Shown here: positions 36,801-50,560 of the stretch, one piece after another
How positions within the stretch are numbered: position 1 is the stretch's first letter
How the letters are laid out: every line of letters begins with the position of its first letter
Assembly (NCBI GenBank): GCA_964036045.1
Contig: OZ038398.1
Span: forward strand, 24,236,052-24,300,051
DNA from: Eutreptiella sp. 'Long Island Sound 2002'
Taxonomy: Eukaryota; Euglenozoa; Euglenophyceae; Eutreptiales; Eutreptiaceae
Direction: 5' to 3'
Length of the DNA stretch: 64,000 nucleotides
Made by a program: the position numbers and the translations under genes
The notes under the pieces: model-generated
Told to the model about the DNA's origin: nothing
Seen by the model: only the letters and a program-made list of their open reading frames with translations
The model's database searches: none

Positions 36801-38790
36801 GGAACATGTTCCGGAAGCACCGGAACATGTTCCGGAAGCACCGGATCATGTTCCGGAAGCACGGGAACATGTTCCGGAAGGACCGGAACATGTTCCGGAA
36901 GGACCGGAACATGTTCCGGAAGCGCCGGAACATTTTCCGAAAGCACCGGAACATGTTCCGGAGGCACCGGAACATGTTCCGGAAGCACCGGAACATGTTC
37001 CGGAAGGACTGGAACATGTTCCGGAAGGACCGGAACATGTTCCGGAAGCGCCGGAACATGGTCCGGAAGCGCCGGAACATGTTCCGGAAGGACCGGAACA
37101 TGTTCCGGAAGCGCCGGAACATGTTCCGGAAGGACCGGAACATGTTCCGGAAGCACCGGAACATCTTCCGGAAGCACCGGAACATGTTCCGGAAGCACCG
37201 GATCATGTTCCGGAAGCACGGGAACATGTTCCGGAAGGACCGGAACATGTTCCGGAAGGACCGGAACATGTTCCGGAGGCACCGGAACATGTTCCGGAAG
37301 GACCGGAACATGTTCCGGAGGCACCGGAACATGTTCCGGAAGGACCGGAACATGTTCCGGAAGCACCGGAACATGTTCCGGAAGCACCGGAACATGTTCC
37401 GGAAGGACCGGAACATGTTCCGGAAGCGCCGGAACATGTTCCGGAAGCGTCGGAACATGTTCCGGAAGCGCCAGAACATGCTCCGGAAGGACCGGAACAT
37501 GTTCCGGAAGGACCGGAACATGTTCCGGAAGCGCCGGAACATGTCCCGGAAGCGCCGGAACATGTTCCGGAAGGACCGGAACATGTTCCGGAAGGACCGG
37601 AACATGTTCCGATGTTTCCGGAACATGTTCCGGAAGCACCGGAACATGTTCCGGAAGCGCCGGAACATGTTCCGGAAGGACCGGAACATGTTCCGGAAGG
37701 ACCGGAACATGTTCCGGAAGCGCCGGAACATCTTCCGGAATCGCCGGAACATGGTCCAGAGGCACCGGAACATGTCTCGGAAGGACCGGAACATGTTCCG
37801 GAAGGACCGGAACATGTTCCGGAAGCACCGGAACATGTTCCGGAACCACCGGAACATGTTCCGGAAGGACCGGAACATCTTCCGGAAGCGCCGGAACATC
37901 TTCCGGAAGCGCCGGAACATCTTCCGGAAGCGCCGGAACATCTTCCGGAATCCCCGGAACATGTTCCGGAGGCACCGGAACATGTTCCGGAGGCACCGGA
38001 ACATGTTCCGCAAGGACCGGGACATGTTCCGGAAGCGCCGGAACATGTTTCGGAAGCGTCGGAACATGTTCCGGAAGCGCCAGAACATGCTCCGGAAGAA
38101 CCGGCACATGTTCCGGAAGGACCGGAACATGTTCCGGAAGGACCGGAACATGTTCCGGAAGCGCCGGAACATGTTCCGGAAGGACCGGAACATGTTCCGG
38201 AAGGACCGGAACATGTTCCGATGTTTCCGGAACATGTTCTGAAAGCACCGGAACATGTTCCGGAAGCGCCGGAACATGTTCCGGAAGCGCTGGAACATGT
38301 TCCGGAAGGACCGGAACATGTTCCGGAAGCACCGGAACATATTCCGGAAGGACCGGAACATGTTCCGGAAGCGCCGGAACATGTTCCGGAAGGACCGGAA
38401 CATGTTCCGGAAGCGCCGGAACATGTTCCGGAAGCGCCGGAAGATGTTCCGGAAGCGCCGGAACATGTTCCGGAAGCGCCGGAACATGTTCCGGAAGCAC
38501 CGGAAAATGTTCCGGAAGCACCGGAACATGTTCCGGAAGCGCCGGAACATGTTCCGGAAGCGCCGGAACATGTTCCGGAAGCGCCGGAACATGTTCCGGA
38601 AGGACCGGAACATGTTCCGGAAGCGCCGGAACATGTTCCGGAAGCACCGGAACATGTTCCGGAAGAACATGTTCCGGAAGCGCCGGAACATGTTCCGGAA
38701 GCACCGGAACATGTTCCGGAAGCGCCGGAACATGTTCCGGAAGCACCGGAACATGTTCTGGAAGCACCGGAACATGTTCCGGAAGCCCCG
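33860..38790 (+). repeat. Tandem duplication of about 2.58 kb
   Basis: CCGGATCATG is found at 33,886, 34,264 and 34,620 and again at 36,463, 36,841 and about 37,197 (offset about 2,577 bp). CCGATGTTTCC repeats near 35,034 and 35,640, then near 37,611 and 38,219. AAGAACATGTTCCGG repeats near 36,106 and 38,663 with a slightly smaller offset, so small indels separate the copies. Confidence 0.8.
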
Positions 38791-41029
38791 GAACATGTTC
38801 CGGAAGCGCCGGAACATGTTCCGGAAGGACCGGAACATGTTCCGGAAGCACCGGAACATGTTCCGGAAGCCCCGGAACATGTTCCGGAAGCGCCGGAACA
38901 TGTTCCGGAAGGACCGGAACATGTTCCGGAAGCACCCGAACATGTTCCGGAAGCACCGGAACATGTTCCGGAAGCGCCGGAACATGTTCCGGAATCGCCG
39001 GAACATGTTCCGGAAGCACCGGAACATGTTCCGGAAGGACCGGAACATGTTCCGGAAGCACCGGAACATGTTCCGGAAGGACCGGAACATGTTCCGGAAG
39101 CGCCGAAACATGTTCCGGAATCGCCGGAACATGTTCCGGAAGCACCGGAAAATGTTCCGCAAACGGCGGAACATGTTCCGGTGCTTCCGGAACATGTTCC
39201 GGAAGCGCCGGAACATGTTCCGAAAGGACCGGAACATGTTCCGGAAGCACCGGAACATGTTCCGGACGGACCGGAACATGTTCCGGAAGGACCGGAACAT
39301 GTTCCGGAAGCACCGGAACATGTTTCGGAAGGACCGGAACATGTTCCGAAAGCACCGGAACGTGTTCCGGAAGCCCCGGAACATGTTCCGGAAGCGCCGG
39401 AACATGTTCCGGAAACGCCGGAACATGTTCCGGAAGGACCGGAACATGTTCCGGAAGCACCGGTACATGTTCCGGAAGCGCCGGAACATGTTCCGGAAGC
39501 GCCGGAACATGTTCCGGAATCGCCGGAACATGTTCCAGAGGCACCGGAACATGTTCCCGGAAGCGCCGGAACATGTTCCGGAAGGACCGGAACATGTTCC
39601 GAAAGCACCGGAACATGTTCCGGAAGCCCCGTAGAATATTCCGGAAGCCCCTGAACATGTTCCGGAAGCCCCGGAACATGTTCCGGAAGCGCCGGAACAT
39701 GTTCTGGAAGGACCGGAACATGTTCCGGAAGCACCGGAACATGTTCCGGAAGCACGGGATTATGTTCCGGAAGCGCCGGAACATGGTCCGGAATCGCCGG
39801 AACATGTTCCGGAAGCACCGGAACATGTTCCGGAAGGACCGGAACATCTTCCGGAAGGACCGGAACATGTTCCGGAAGGACAGGAACATGTGTCGGAAGC
39901 GCCGGAACATGTTCCGGAAGCGCCGGAACATGTTCCGGAAGCGCCGGAACATGTTCCGGAAGCGGCGGAACATGTTCCGGAAGGACCGGAACATGTTCCG
40001 GAAGCGCCGGAACATGTTCCGGAAGGACCGGAACATGTTCCGGAAGCACCAGAACATGTTCCGGACGGACCGGAACATGTTCCGGAAGGACCGGAACATG
40101 TTCCGGAAGCACCGGAACATGTTCATGAAGGACCGGAACATGTTCCGAAAGCACCGGAACATGTTCCGGAAGCCCCGGAACATGTTCCGGAAGCGCCGGA
40201 ACATGTTCCGGAAACGCCGGAACATGTTCCGGAAGGACCGGAACATGTTCCGGAAGCACCGGTACATGTTCCGGAAGCGCCGGAAAATGTTCCAGAATCG
40301 CCGGAACATGTTCCAGAGGTACCCGAACATGTTCCCGGAAGCGCCGGAACATGTTCCGGAAGGACCGGAACATGTTCCGAAAGCACCGGAACATGTTCCG
40401 GAAGCCCCGGAAAATGTTCCGGAAGCCCCTGAACATGTTCCGGAAGCCCCGGAACATGTTCCGGAAGCGCCGGAACATGTTCCGGAAGGACCGGAACATG
40501 TTCCGGAAGCACCGGAACATGTTCCGGAAGCACGGGAACATGTTCCGGAAGCGCCGGAACATGTTCCGGAATCGCCGGAACATGTTCTGGAAGCACCGGA
40601 ACATGTTCCGGAAGGACCGGAACATCTTCCGGAACGACCGGAACATGTTCCGGAAGGACCGGAACATGTGTCGGAAGCGCCGGCACATGTTCCGGAAGCG
40701 CCGGAACATGTTCCGGAAGCACCGGAACATGTTCCGGAAGAGCCGGAACATGTTCCGGAAACGCCGGAACATGTTCCGGAAGGACCGGAACATGTTCCGG
40801 AAGCACCGGTACATGTTCCGGAAGCGCCGGAAAATGTTCCAGAATCGCCGGAACATGTTCCAGAGGTACCCGAACATGTTCCCGGAAGCGCCGGAACATG
40901 TTCCGGAATCGCCGGAACATGTTCTGGAAGCACCGGAACATGTTCCGGAAGGACCGGAACATCTTCCGGAACGACCGGAACATGTTCCGGAAGGACCGGA
41001 ACATGTGTCGGAAGCGCCGGCACATGTTC

Positions 41030-44000
41030 CGGAAGCGCCGGAACATGTTCCGTAAGCACCGGAACATGTTCCGGAAGGACCGGAACATGTTCTGGAAGCG
41101 CCGGAACATGTTCCGGAAGCGCCGGAACATGTTCCGGAAGGACCGGAACATCTTCCGGAAGGACCGGAACATGTTCCGGAAGGACCGGAACATGTTCCGG
41201 AAGGACCGGAACATGTTCCAGAAGCGCCGGAACATGTTCCGGAAGCGCCGGAACATGTTCCGGAAGGACCGGAACATGTTCCGGAAGGACCGGAACATGT
41301 TCCGGAAGCACCGGAACATGTTCCGGAAGGACCGGAACATGTTCCGGAAGGACCGGAACATGTTCCGGAAGCGCCGGAACATGTTCCGGAAGCGCCGGAA
41401 CATGTTCCGGAAGCACCGGAACATGTTCCGGAAGGACCGGAACATGTTCAGGAAGCGCCGGAACATGTCCCGGAAGGACCGGAACATGTTCCGGAAGCAC
41501 CGGAACATGTTCCGGAAGCACCGGAACATGTTCTGGAAGCGCCGGAACATGTTCCGGAAGCACCGGAACATGTTCCGGAAGCGCCGGAAGACCGGAACAT
41601 GTTCCGGAAGGACCGGAACATGTTCCTGAAGCGCCGGAACATGTTCCGGAAGGACCGGAACATGTTCCGAAAGCACCGGAACATGTTCCGGAGGCACCGG
41701 AACATGTTTCGGAGGCACCGGAACATGTTCCGGAAGCGCCGGAACATGTTCCGGAAGGACCGGAACATGTTCCGAAAGCACCGGAACATGTTCCGGAAGC
41801 CCCGGAACATGTTCAGGAAGCGCCGGAACATGTTCCGGAAGCACCGGAACATGTTCCGGAAGCACCGGAACATGTTCCGGAAGCACCGGAACATGTTCCG
41901 GAAGCGCCGGAAGACCGGAACATGTTCCGGAAACGCCGGATCATGTTCCGGAAGCGCCGGAACATGTTCCGGAAGCACCGGAACATGTTCCGGAAGGACC
42001 GGAACATGTTCCGGAAGGACCGGAACATTATCCGGAAGCACCGGAACATGTTCCGGAAGCACCGGAACATGTTCCGGAGACACCGGAACATGTTCCGGAG
42101 GCACCGGAACATGTTCCGGAAGCGCCGGAACATGTTCCGGAAGCACCGGAACATGTTCCGGAAGCGCCGGAACATGTTCCGGAAGCACCGGAACATGTTC
42201 CGGAAGCCCCGGAACATTTTCCGGAAGCGCCGGAACATGTTCCGGAAGCGCCGGAACATGTTCCGGAAGCACCGGAACATGTTCCGGAAGGACCGGCACA
42301 TGTTCCGGAAGCGCCGGCACATGTTCCGGAAGCGCCGGCACATGTTCCGGAAGGACCGGAACATGTTCCGGAAGCACCGGAACATGTTCCGGAAGCACCG
42401 GAACATGTTCCGGAAGCACCGGAACATGTTTCGGAAGCGCCGGAACATGTTCCGGAACCACCGGAACATGTTCCGATGCTTCCGGAACATGTTCCGAAAG
42501 CACCGGAACATGTTCCGGAAGCACCGGAACATGTTCCGGAAGCACCGGAACATGTTCCGGAAGCACCGGAACATCTTCCGGAAGCACCGGAACATCTTCC
42601 GGAAGCGTCGGAACATGTTCCCGGAAGCGCCGGAACATGTTCCCGGAAGCGCCGGAAATTTGTTCCGGAAGCGCCGGAACATGTTCCGGAAGCACCGGAA
42701 CATGTTCCGGAAGCACCGGAACATGTTCCGGAAGGACCGGAACATGTTCCGAAAGCACCGGAACATGTTCCGGAAGCCCCGGAACATGTTCCGGAAGCGC
42801 CGGAACATGTTCCGGAAACGCCGGAACATGTTCCGGAAGGACCGGAACATGTTCCGGAAGCACCGGTACATGTTCCGGAAGCGCCGGAAAATGTTCCAGA
42901 ATCGCCGGAACATGTTCCAGAGGTACCGGAACATGTTCCTGGAAGCGCCGGAACATGTTCCGGAAGGACCGGAACATGTTCCGAAAGCACCGGAACATGT
43001 TCCGGAAGCCCCGGAAAATGTTCCGGAAGCCCCTGAACATGTTCCGGAAGCCCCGGAACATGTTCCGGAAGCGCCGGAACATGTTCCGGAAGGACCGGAA
43101 CATGTTCCGGAAGCACCGGAACATGTTCCGGAAGCACGGGAACATGTTCCGGAAGCGCCGGAACATGTTCCGGAATCGCCGGAACATGTTCCGGAAGCAC
43201 CGGAACATGTTCCGGAAGGACCGGAACATCTTCCGGAACGACCGGAACATGTTCCGGAAGGACCGGAACATGTGTCGGAAGCGCCGGCACATGTTCCGGA
43301 AGCGCCGGAACATGTTCCGGAAGCACCGGAACATGTTCCGGAAGAGCCGGAACATGTTCCGGAAGCGCCGGAACATGTTCCGTAAGCACCGGAACATGTT
43401 CCGGAAGGACCGGAACATGTTCTGGAAGCGCCGGAACATGTTCCGGAAGCGCCGGAACATGTTCCGGAAGGACCGGAACATCTTCCGGAAGGACCGGAAC
43501 ATGTTCCGGAAGGACCGGAACATGTTCCGGAAGGACCGGAACATGTTCCAGAAGCGCCGGAACATGTTCCGGAAGCGCCGGAACATGTTCCGGAAGGACC
43601 GGAACATGTTGCGGAAGGACCGGAACATGTTCCGGAAGCACCGGAACATGTTCCGGAAGGACCAGAACATGTTCCGGAAGGACCGGAACATGTTCCGGAA
43701 GCGCCGGAACATGTTCCGGAAGCGCCGGAACATGTTCCGGAAGCACCGGAACATGTTCCGGAAGGACCGGAACATGTTCAGGAAGCGCCGGAACATGTCC
43801 CGGAAGGACCGGAACATGTTCCGGAAGCACCGGAACATGTTCCGGAAGCACCGGAACATGTTCTGGAAGCGCCGGAACATGTTCCGGAAGCACCGGAACA
43901 TGTTCCGGAAGCGCCGGAAGACCGGAACATGTTCCGGAAGGACCGGAACATGTTCCTGAAGCGCCGGAACATGTTCCGGAAGGACCGGAACATGTTCCGA

Positions 44001-45020
44001 AAGCACCGGAACATGTTCCGGAGGCACCGGAACATGTTTCGGAGGCACCGGAACATGTTCCGGAAGCGCCGGAACATGTTCCGGAAGGACCGGAACATGT
44101 TCCGAAAGCACCGGAACATGTTCCGGAAGCCCCGGAACATGTTCAGGAAGCGCCGGAACATGTTCCGGAAGCACCGGAACATGTTCCGGAAGCACCGGAA
44201 CATGTTCCGGAAGCACCGGAACATGTTCCGGAAGCGCCGGAAGACCGGAACATGTTCCGGAAACGCCGGATCATGTTCCGGAAGCGCCGGAACATGTTCC
44301 GGAAGCACCGGAACATGTTCCGGAAGGACCGGAACATGTTCCGGAAGGACCGGAACATTATCCGGAAGCACCGGAACATGTTCCGGAAGCACCGGAACAT
44401 GTTCCGGAGACACCGGAACATGTTCCGGAGGCACCGGAACATGTTCCGGAAGCGCCGGAACATGTTCCGGAAGCACCGGAACATGTTCCGGAAGCGCCGG
44501 AACATGTTCCGGAAGCACCGGAACATGTTCCGGAAGCCCCGGAACATTTTCCGGAAGCGCCGGAACATGTTCCGGAAGCGCCGGAACATGTTCCGGAAGC
44601 ACCGGAACATGTTCCGGAAGGACCGGCACATGTTCCGGAAGCGCCGGCACATGTTCCGGAAGCGCCGGCACATGTTCCGGCAGGACCGGAACATGTTCCG
44701 GAAGCACCGGAACATGTTCCGGAAGCACCGGAACATGTTCCGGAAGCACCGGAACATGTTTCGGAAGCGCCGGAACATGTTCCGGAACCACCGGAACATG
44801 TTCCGATGCTTCCGGAACATGTTCCGAAAGCACCGGAACATGTTCCGGAAGCACCGGAACATGTTCCGGAAGCACCGGAACATGTTCCGGAAGCACCGGA
44901 ACATCTTCCGGAAGCACCGGAACATCTTCCGGAAGCGTCGGAACATGTTCCCGGAAGCGCCGGAACATGTTCCCGGAAGCGCCGGAAATTTGTTCCGGAA
45001 GCGCCGGAACATGTTCCGGA
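41030..45020 (+). repeat. Tandem duplication, offset 2,330 bp
   Basis: Irregular units match at a constant offset of 2,330 bp: TTCCGTAAGC (41,049 and 43,379), AAGACCGG (41,588 and 43,918; 41,911 and 44,241) and CCGGAAATTTGTTCC (42,653 and 44,983). Partial further copies follow, with AAGACCGG at 46,100 and two more between 47,580 and 47,660. Confidence 0.8.
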
Positions 45021-48000
45021 AGCACCGGAACATGTTCCGGAAGGACCGGAACATGTTCCGGAAGAACCGGAACATGTTCCGGAAGCGCCGGAACATGTTC
45101 CGGAAGCGCCGGAACATGTTCCGGAAGCACCGGAACATGTTCCGGAAGCACCGGAACATGTTCCGGAAGCACCGGAACATGTTCCGGAAGCACCGGAACA
45201 TGTTCCGGAAGCACCGGAACATGTTCCGGAAGCGCGGGAACATGTTCCGGAAGCGCCGGAACATGTTCCGGAATCGCCGGAACATGTTCCGGAAGCACCG
45301 GAACATGTTCCGGAAGGACCGGAACATCTTCTGGAAGGACCGGAACATGTTCCGGAAGGACCGGAACATGTCTCGGAAGCGCCAGCACATGTTCCGGAAG
45401 CGCCGGAACATGTTCCGGAAGCACCGGAACATGTTCTGGAAGAGCCGGAACATGTTCCGGAAGCGCCGGAACATGTTCCGTAAGCACCGGAACATGTTCC
45501 GGAAGGACCGGAACATGTTCTGGAAGCGCCGGAACATGTTCCGGAAGCACCGGAACATGTTCCGGAAGGACCGGGACATGTTCCAGAAGCGCCGGAACAT
45601 GTTCCGGAAGCGCCGGAACATGTTCCGGAAGGACCGGAACATGTTCCGGAAGGACCGGAACATGTTCCGGAAGCACCGGAACGTGTTCCGGAAGGACCGG
45701 AACATGTTCCGGAAGCACCGGAACATGTTCCGGAAGCGCCGGAACATGTTCCGGGGCTGCCGGAACATGTTCCGGAGGCACCGGAACATGTTCCGGAAGC
45801 ACCGGAACATGTCCCGGAAGGACCGGAACATGTTCAGGAAGCGCCGGAACATGTTCCGGAACGACCGGAACATGTTCCGGAAGCACCGGAACATGTTCCG
45901 GAAGCACCGGAACATGTTCCGGAAGCGCCGGAACATGTTCCGGAAGGACCGGAACATGTTCCGAAAGCACCGGAACATGTTCCGGAAGCCCCGGAACATG
46001 TTCAGGAAGCGCCGGAACATGTTCCGGAAGCACCGGAACATGTTCCGGAAGCACCGGAACATGTTCCGGAAGCACCGGAACATGTTCCGGAAGCGCCGGA
46101 AGACCGGAACATGTTCCGGAAACGCCGGATCATGTTCCGGAAGCGCCGGAACATGTTCCGGAAGCACCGGAACATGTTCCGGAAGGACCGGAACATGTTC
46201 CGGAAGGACCGGAACATTATCCGGAAGCACCGGAACATGTTCCGGAAGCACCGGAACATGTTCCGGAGACACCGGAACATGTTCCGGAGGCACCGGAACA
46301 TGTTCCGGAAGCGCCGGAACATGTTCCGGAAGCACCGGAACATGTTCCGGAAGCCCCGGAACATTTTCCGGAAGCGCCGGAACATGTTCCGGAAGCGCCG
46401 GAACATGTTCCGGAAGGACCGGAACATGTTCCGGAAGGACCGGCACATCTTCCGGAAGCACCGGAACATCTTCCGGAAGCGTCGGAACATGTTCCCGGAA
46501 GCGCCGGAACATGTTCCCGGAAGCGCCGGAAATTTGTTCCGGAAGCGCCGGAACATGTTCCGGAAGCACCGGAACATGTTCCGGAAGCACCGGAACATGT
46601 TCCGGAAGGACCGGAACATGTTCCGGAAGCGCCGGAACATGTTCCGGAAGGACCGGAACATGTTCCGGAAGGACCGGAACATGTTCCGGAAGCACCGGAA
46701 CATGTTCCGGAAGCACCGGAACATGTTCCGGAAGCACCGGAACATGTTCCGGAAGCACCGGAACATGTTCCGGAAGCACGGGAACATGTTCCGGAAGCGC
46801 CGGAACATGTTCCGGAATCGCCGGAACATGTTCCGGAAGCACCGGAACATGTTCCGGAAGGACCGGAACATCTTCTGGAAGGACCGGAACATGTTCCGGA
46901 AGGACCGGAACATGTCTCGGAAGCGCCAGCACATGTTCCGGAAGCGCCGGAACATGTTCTGGAAGAGCCGGAACATGTTCCGGAAGCGCCGGAACATGTT
47001 CCGTAAGCACCGGAACATGTTCCGGAAGGACCGGAACATGTTCTGGAAGCGCCGGAACATGTTCCGGAAGCGCCGGAACATGTTCCGGAAGGACCGGAAC
47101 ATCTTCCGGAAGGACCGGAACATCTTCCGGAAGCACCGGAACATGTTCCGGAAGGACCGGGACATGTTCCAGAAGCGCCGGAACATGTTCCGGAAGCGCC
47201 GGAACATGTTCCGGAAGGACCGGAACATGTTCCGGAAGGACCGGAACATGTTCCGGAAGCACCGGAACGTGTTCCGGAAGGACCGGAACATGTTCCGGAA
47301 GCGCCGGAACATGTTCCGGAAGCGCCGGAACATGTTCCGGGAGCGCCGGAACATGTTCCGGAAGCGCCGGAACATGTTCCGGAAGCGCCGGAACATGTTC
47401 CGGAGGCACCGGAACATGTTCCGGAAGCACCGGAACATGTCCCGGAAGGACCGGAACATGTTCAGGAAGCGCCGGAACATGTTCCGGAACGACCGGAACA
47501 TGTTCCGGAAGCACCGGAACATGTTCCGGAAGCACCGGAACATGTTCCGGAAGCACCGGAACATGTTCCGGAAGCGCCGGAAGACCGGAACATGTTCCGG
47601 AAGCACCGGAACATGTTCCGGAAGCACCGGAACATGTTCCGGAAGCGCCGGAAGACCGGAACATGTTCCGGAAACGCCGGATCATGTTCCGGAAGCGCCG
47701 GAACATGTTCCGGAAGGACCGGAACATGTTCCGGAAGGACCGGAACATTATCCGGAAGAACCGGAACATGTTCCGGAAGCACCGGAACATGTTTCGGAGA
47801 CACCGGAACATGTTCCGGAGGCACCGGAACATGTTCCGGAAGCGCCGGAACATGTTCCGGAAGCACCGGAACATGTTCCGGAACGACCTGAACATGTTCC
47901 GGAAGCCCCGGAACGTTTTCCGGAAGCGCCGGAACATGTTCCGGAAGCGCCGGAACATGTTCCGGAAGGACCGGAACATGTTCCGGAAGGACCGGCACAT

Positions 48001-48289
48001 GTTCCGTAAGCGCCGGCACATGTTCCGGAAGCGCCGGCACATGTTCCGGAAGGACCGGAACATGTTCCGGAAGCGCCGGAACATGTTCCGGAACCACCGG
48101 AACATGTTCCGATGCTTCCGGAACATGTTCCGAAAGCACCGGAACATGTTCCGGAAGCACCGGAACATGTTCCGGAAGCACCGGAACATGTTCCGGAAGC
48201 ACCGGAACATCTTCCGGAAGCACCGGAACATCTTCCGGAAGCGTCGGAACATGTTTCCGGAAGCGCCGGAACATGTTCCCGGAAGCGCC

Positions 48290-49520
48290 GGAAATTTATT
48301 CCGGAAGCGCCGGAACATGTTCCGGAAGCACCGGAACATGTTCCGGAAGCACCGGAACATGTTCCGGAAGGACCGGAACATGTTCCGGAAGAACCGGAAC
48401 ATGTTCCGGAAGCGCCGGAACATGGTCCGGAAGGACCGGAACATGTTCCGGAAGCACCGGAACATGTTCCGGAAGCACCGGAAAATGTTCCGGAAGCGCC
48501 GGAACATGTTCTGGAAGCATCGGAACATGTTCCGGAAGCGTCGGAACATGTTCCGGAAGCGCCAGAACATGCTCCGGAAGGACCGGAACATGTTCTGGAA
48601 GGACCGGAACATGTTCCGGAAGCGCCGGAACATGTTCCGGAAGCACCGGAACATGTTCCGGAAGCACCGGAACGTGTTCTGGAAGGACCGGAACATGTTC
48701 CGGAAGCGCCTGAACATGTTCCGGATGGACCGAAACATGTTCCGGAAGCGCCGGAACATCTTCCGGAAGCGCCGGAACATCTTCCGGAAGCGCCGGAACA
48801 TGTTCCGGAGCCACCGGAACATGTTCCGGAAGGACCGGCACATGTTCCGTAAGCGCCGGCACATGTTCCGGAAGCGCCGGCACATGTTCCGGAAGGACCG
48901 GAACATGTTCCGGAAGCGCCGGAACATGTTCCGGAACCACCGGAACATGTTCCGATGCTTCCGGAACATGTTCCGAAAGCACCGGAACATGTTCCGGAAG
49001 CACCGGAACATGTTCCGGAAGCACCGGAACATGTTCCGGAAGCACCGGAACATGTTCCCGGAAGCGCCGGAAATTTGTTCCGGAAGCGCCGGAACATGTT
49101 CCGGAAGCACCGGAACATGTTCCGGAAGCACCGGAACATGTTCCGGAAGGACCGGAACATGTTCCGGAAGAACCGGAACATGTTCCGGAAGCGCCGGAAC
49201 ATGGTCCGGAAGGACCGGAACATGTTCCGGAAGCACCGGAACATGTTCCGGAAGCACCGGAACATGTTCCGGAAGCACCGGAAAATGTTCCGGAAGCGCC
49301 GGAACATGTTCTGGAAGCATCGGAACATGTTCCGGAAGCGTCGGAACATGTTCCGGAAGCGCCAGAACATGCTCCGGAAGGACCGGAACATGTTCTGGAA
49401 GGACCGGAACATGTTCCGGAAGCGCCGGAACATGTTCCGGAAGCACCGGAACATGTTCCGGAAGCACCGGAACGTGTTCTGGAAGGACCGGAACATGTTC
49501 CGGAAGCGCCTGAACATGTT
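48290..49520 (+). repeat. Tandem duplication, offset 779-800 bp
   Basis: GAAATTTATTCC at 48,291 pairs with GAAATTTGTTCC at 49,070 (offset 779). The copies continue through TCTGGAAGCATCGG and AAGCGCCAGAACATGC to GCGCCTGAAC (about 48,706 and 49,506, offset 800, one extra unit). Confidence 0.75.
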
Positions 49521-49609
49521 CCGGATGGACCGAAACATGTTCCGGAAGCGCCGGAACATCTTCCGGAAGCGCCGGAACATCTTCCGGAAGCGCCGGAACA
49601 TGTTCCGGA

Positions 49610-49650
49610 GCCACCGGAACATGTTCCGGAACATGTTCCGGAAGGACCGG
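49610..49650 (+). repeat. Spacer-less fused palindromes
   Basis: Two GGAACATGTTCC blocks are directly joined with no AAGNN spacer. The same junction recurs near 50,870, 51,220, 55,520 and 55,960, each shortly after a GGAGCCACC or GGAGGCACC unit. Confidence 0.7.
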
Positions 49651-50423
49651 AACATGTTCCGGAAGCACCGGATCATGTTCCGGAAGCACCGGAACATGTT
49701 CCGGAAGCACCGGAACATGTTCCGGAAGCGCCGGAACATGTTCCGGAAGCACCGGAACATGTTGCGGAAGCGCCGGATCATGTTCCGGAAGCGCCGGAAC
49801 ATGTTCCGGAAGCGTCGGAACATGTTCCGGAAGCGCCGGAACATGTTCCGGAAGGACCGGAACATGTTCCGGAAGCGCCGGAACATGTTCCGGAAGCACC
49901 GGAACATGTTTAGGAAGCGCCGGAACATGTTCCGGAAGCGCCGGAACATGTTCCGGAAGCGCCGGAAAATGTTCCGGAAGGACCGGAACATGTTTAGGAA
50001 GCGCCGGAACATGTTCCGGAAGCGCCGGAACATGTTCCGGAAGGACCGGAACATGTTCCGGAAGGACCGGAACATGTTCCGGAAGCGCCGGAACATGTTC
50101 CGGAAGCGCCGGAACATGTTCTGGATGGACCGGAACATGTTCCGGAAGCACCGGAACATGTTCCGGAAGCGCCGGAACATGTTCTGGAAGCATCGGAACA
50201 TGTTCCAGAAGCGCCGGAACATGTTCCGGAAGGACCGGAACATGTTCCGGAAGCGCCGGAACATGTTCCGGAAGGACCGGAACATGTTCCGGAAGCGCCG
50301 GAACATGTTCCGGAAGCACCGGAACATGTTCCGGAAGCACCGGAACGTGTTTCGGAAGCACCGGAACATGTTCCGGAAGCGCCTGAACATGTTCCGGATG
50401 GACCGAAACATGTTCCGGAAGCA

Positions 50424-50560
50424 CCGGAACATGTTCCGGAAGAAGCACCGGAACATGTTCCGGAAGAAGCACCGGAACCCGTTCCGGAAGAAGCACCGGA
50501 ACATGTTCCGGAAGAAGCACCGGAACATGTGCCGGAAGAAGCACCGGAACATGTTCCGGA
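50424..50560 (+). repeat. Five 24-bp units, first block
   Basis: The spacer is AAGAAGCA (8 bp instead of 5) in five consecutive units, with spacers starting at 50,440, 50,464, 50,488, 50,512 and 50,536. The palindrome is retained except for GGAACCCGTTCC in one unit and ACATGTGCC in another. Confidence 0.85.
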
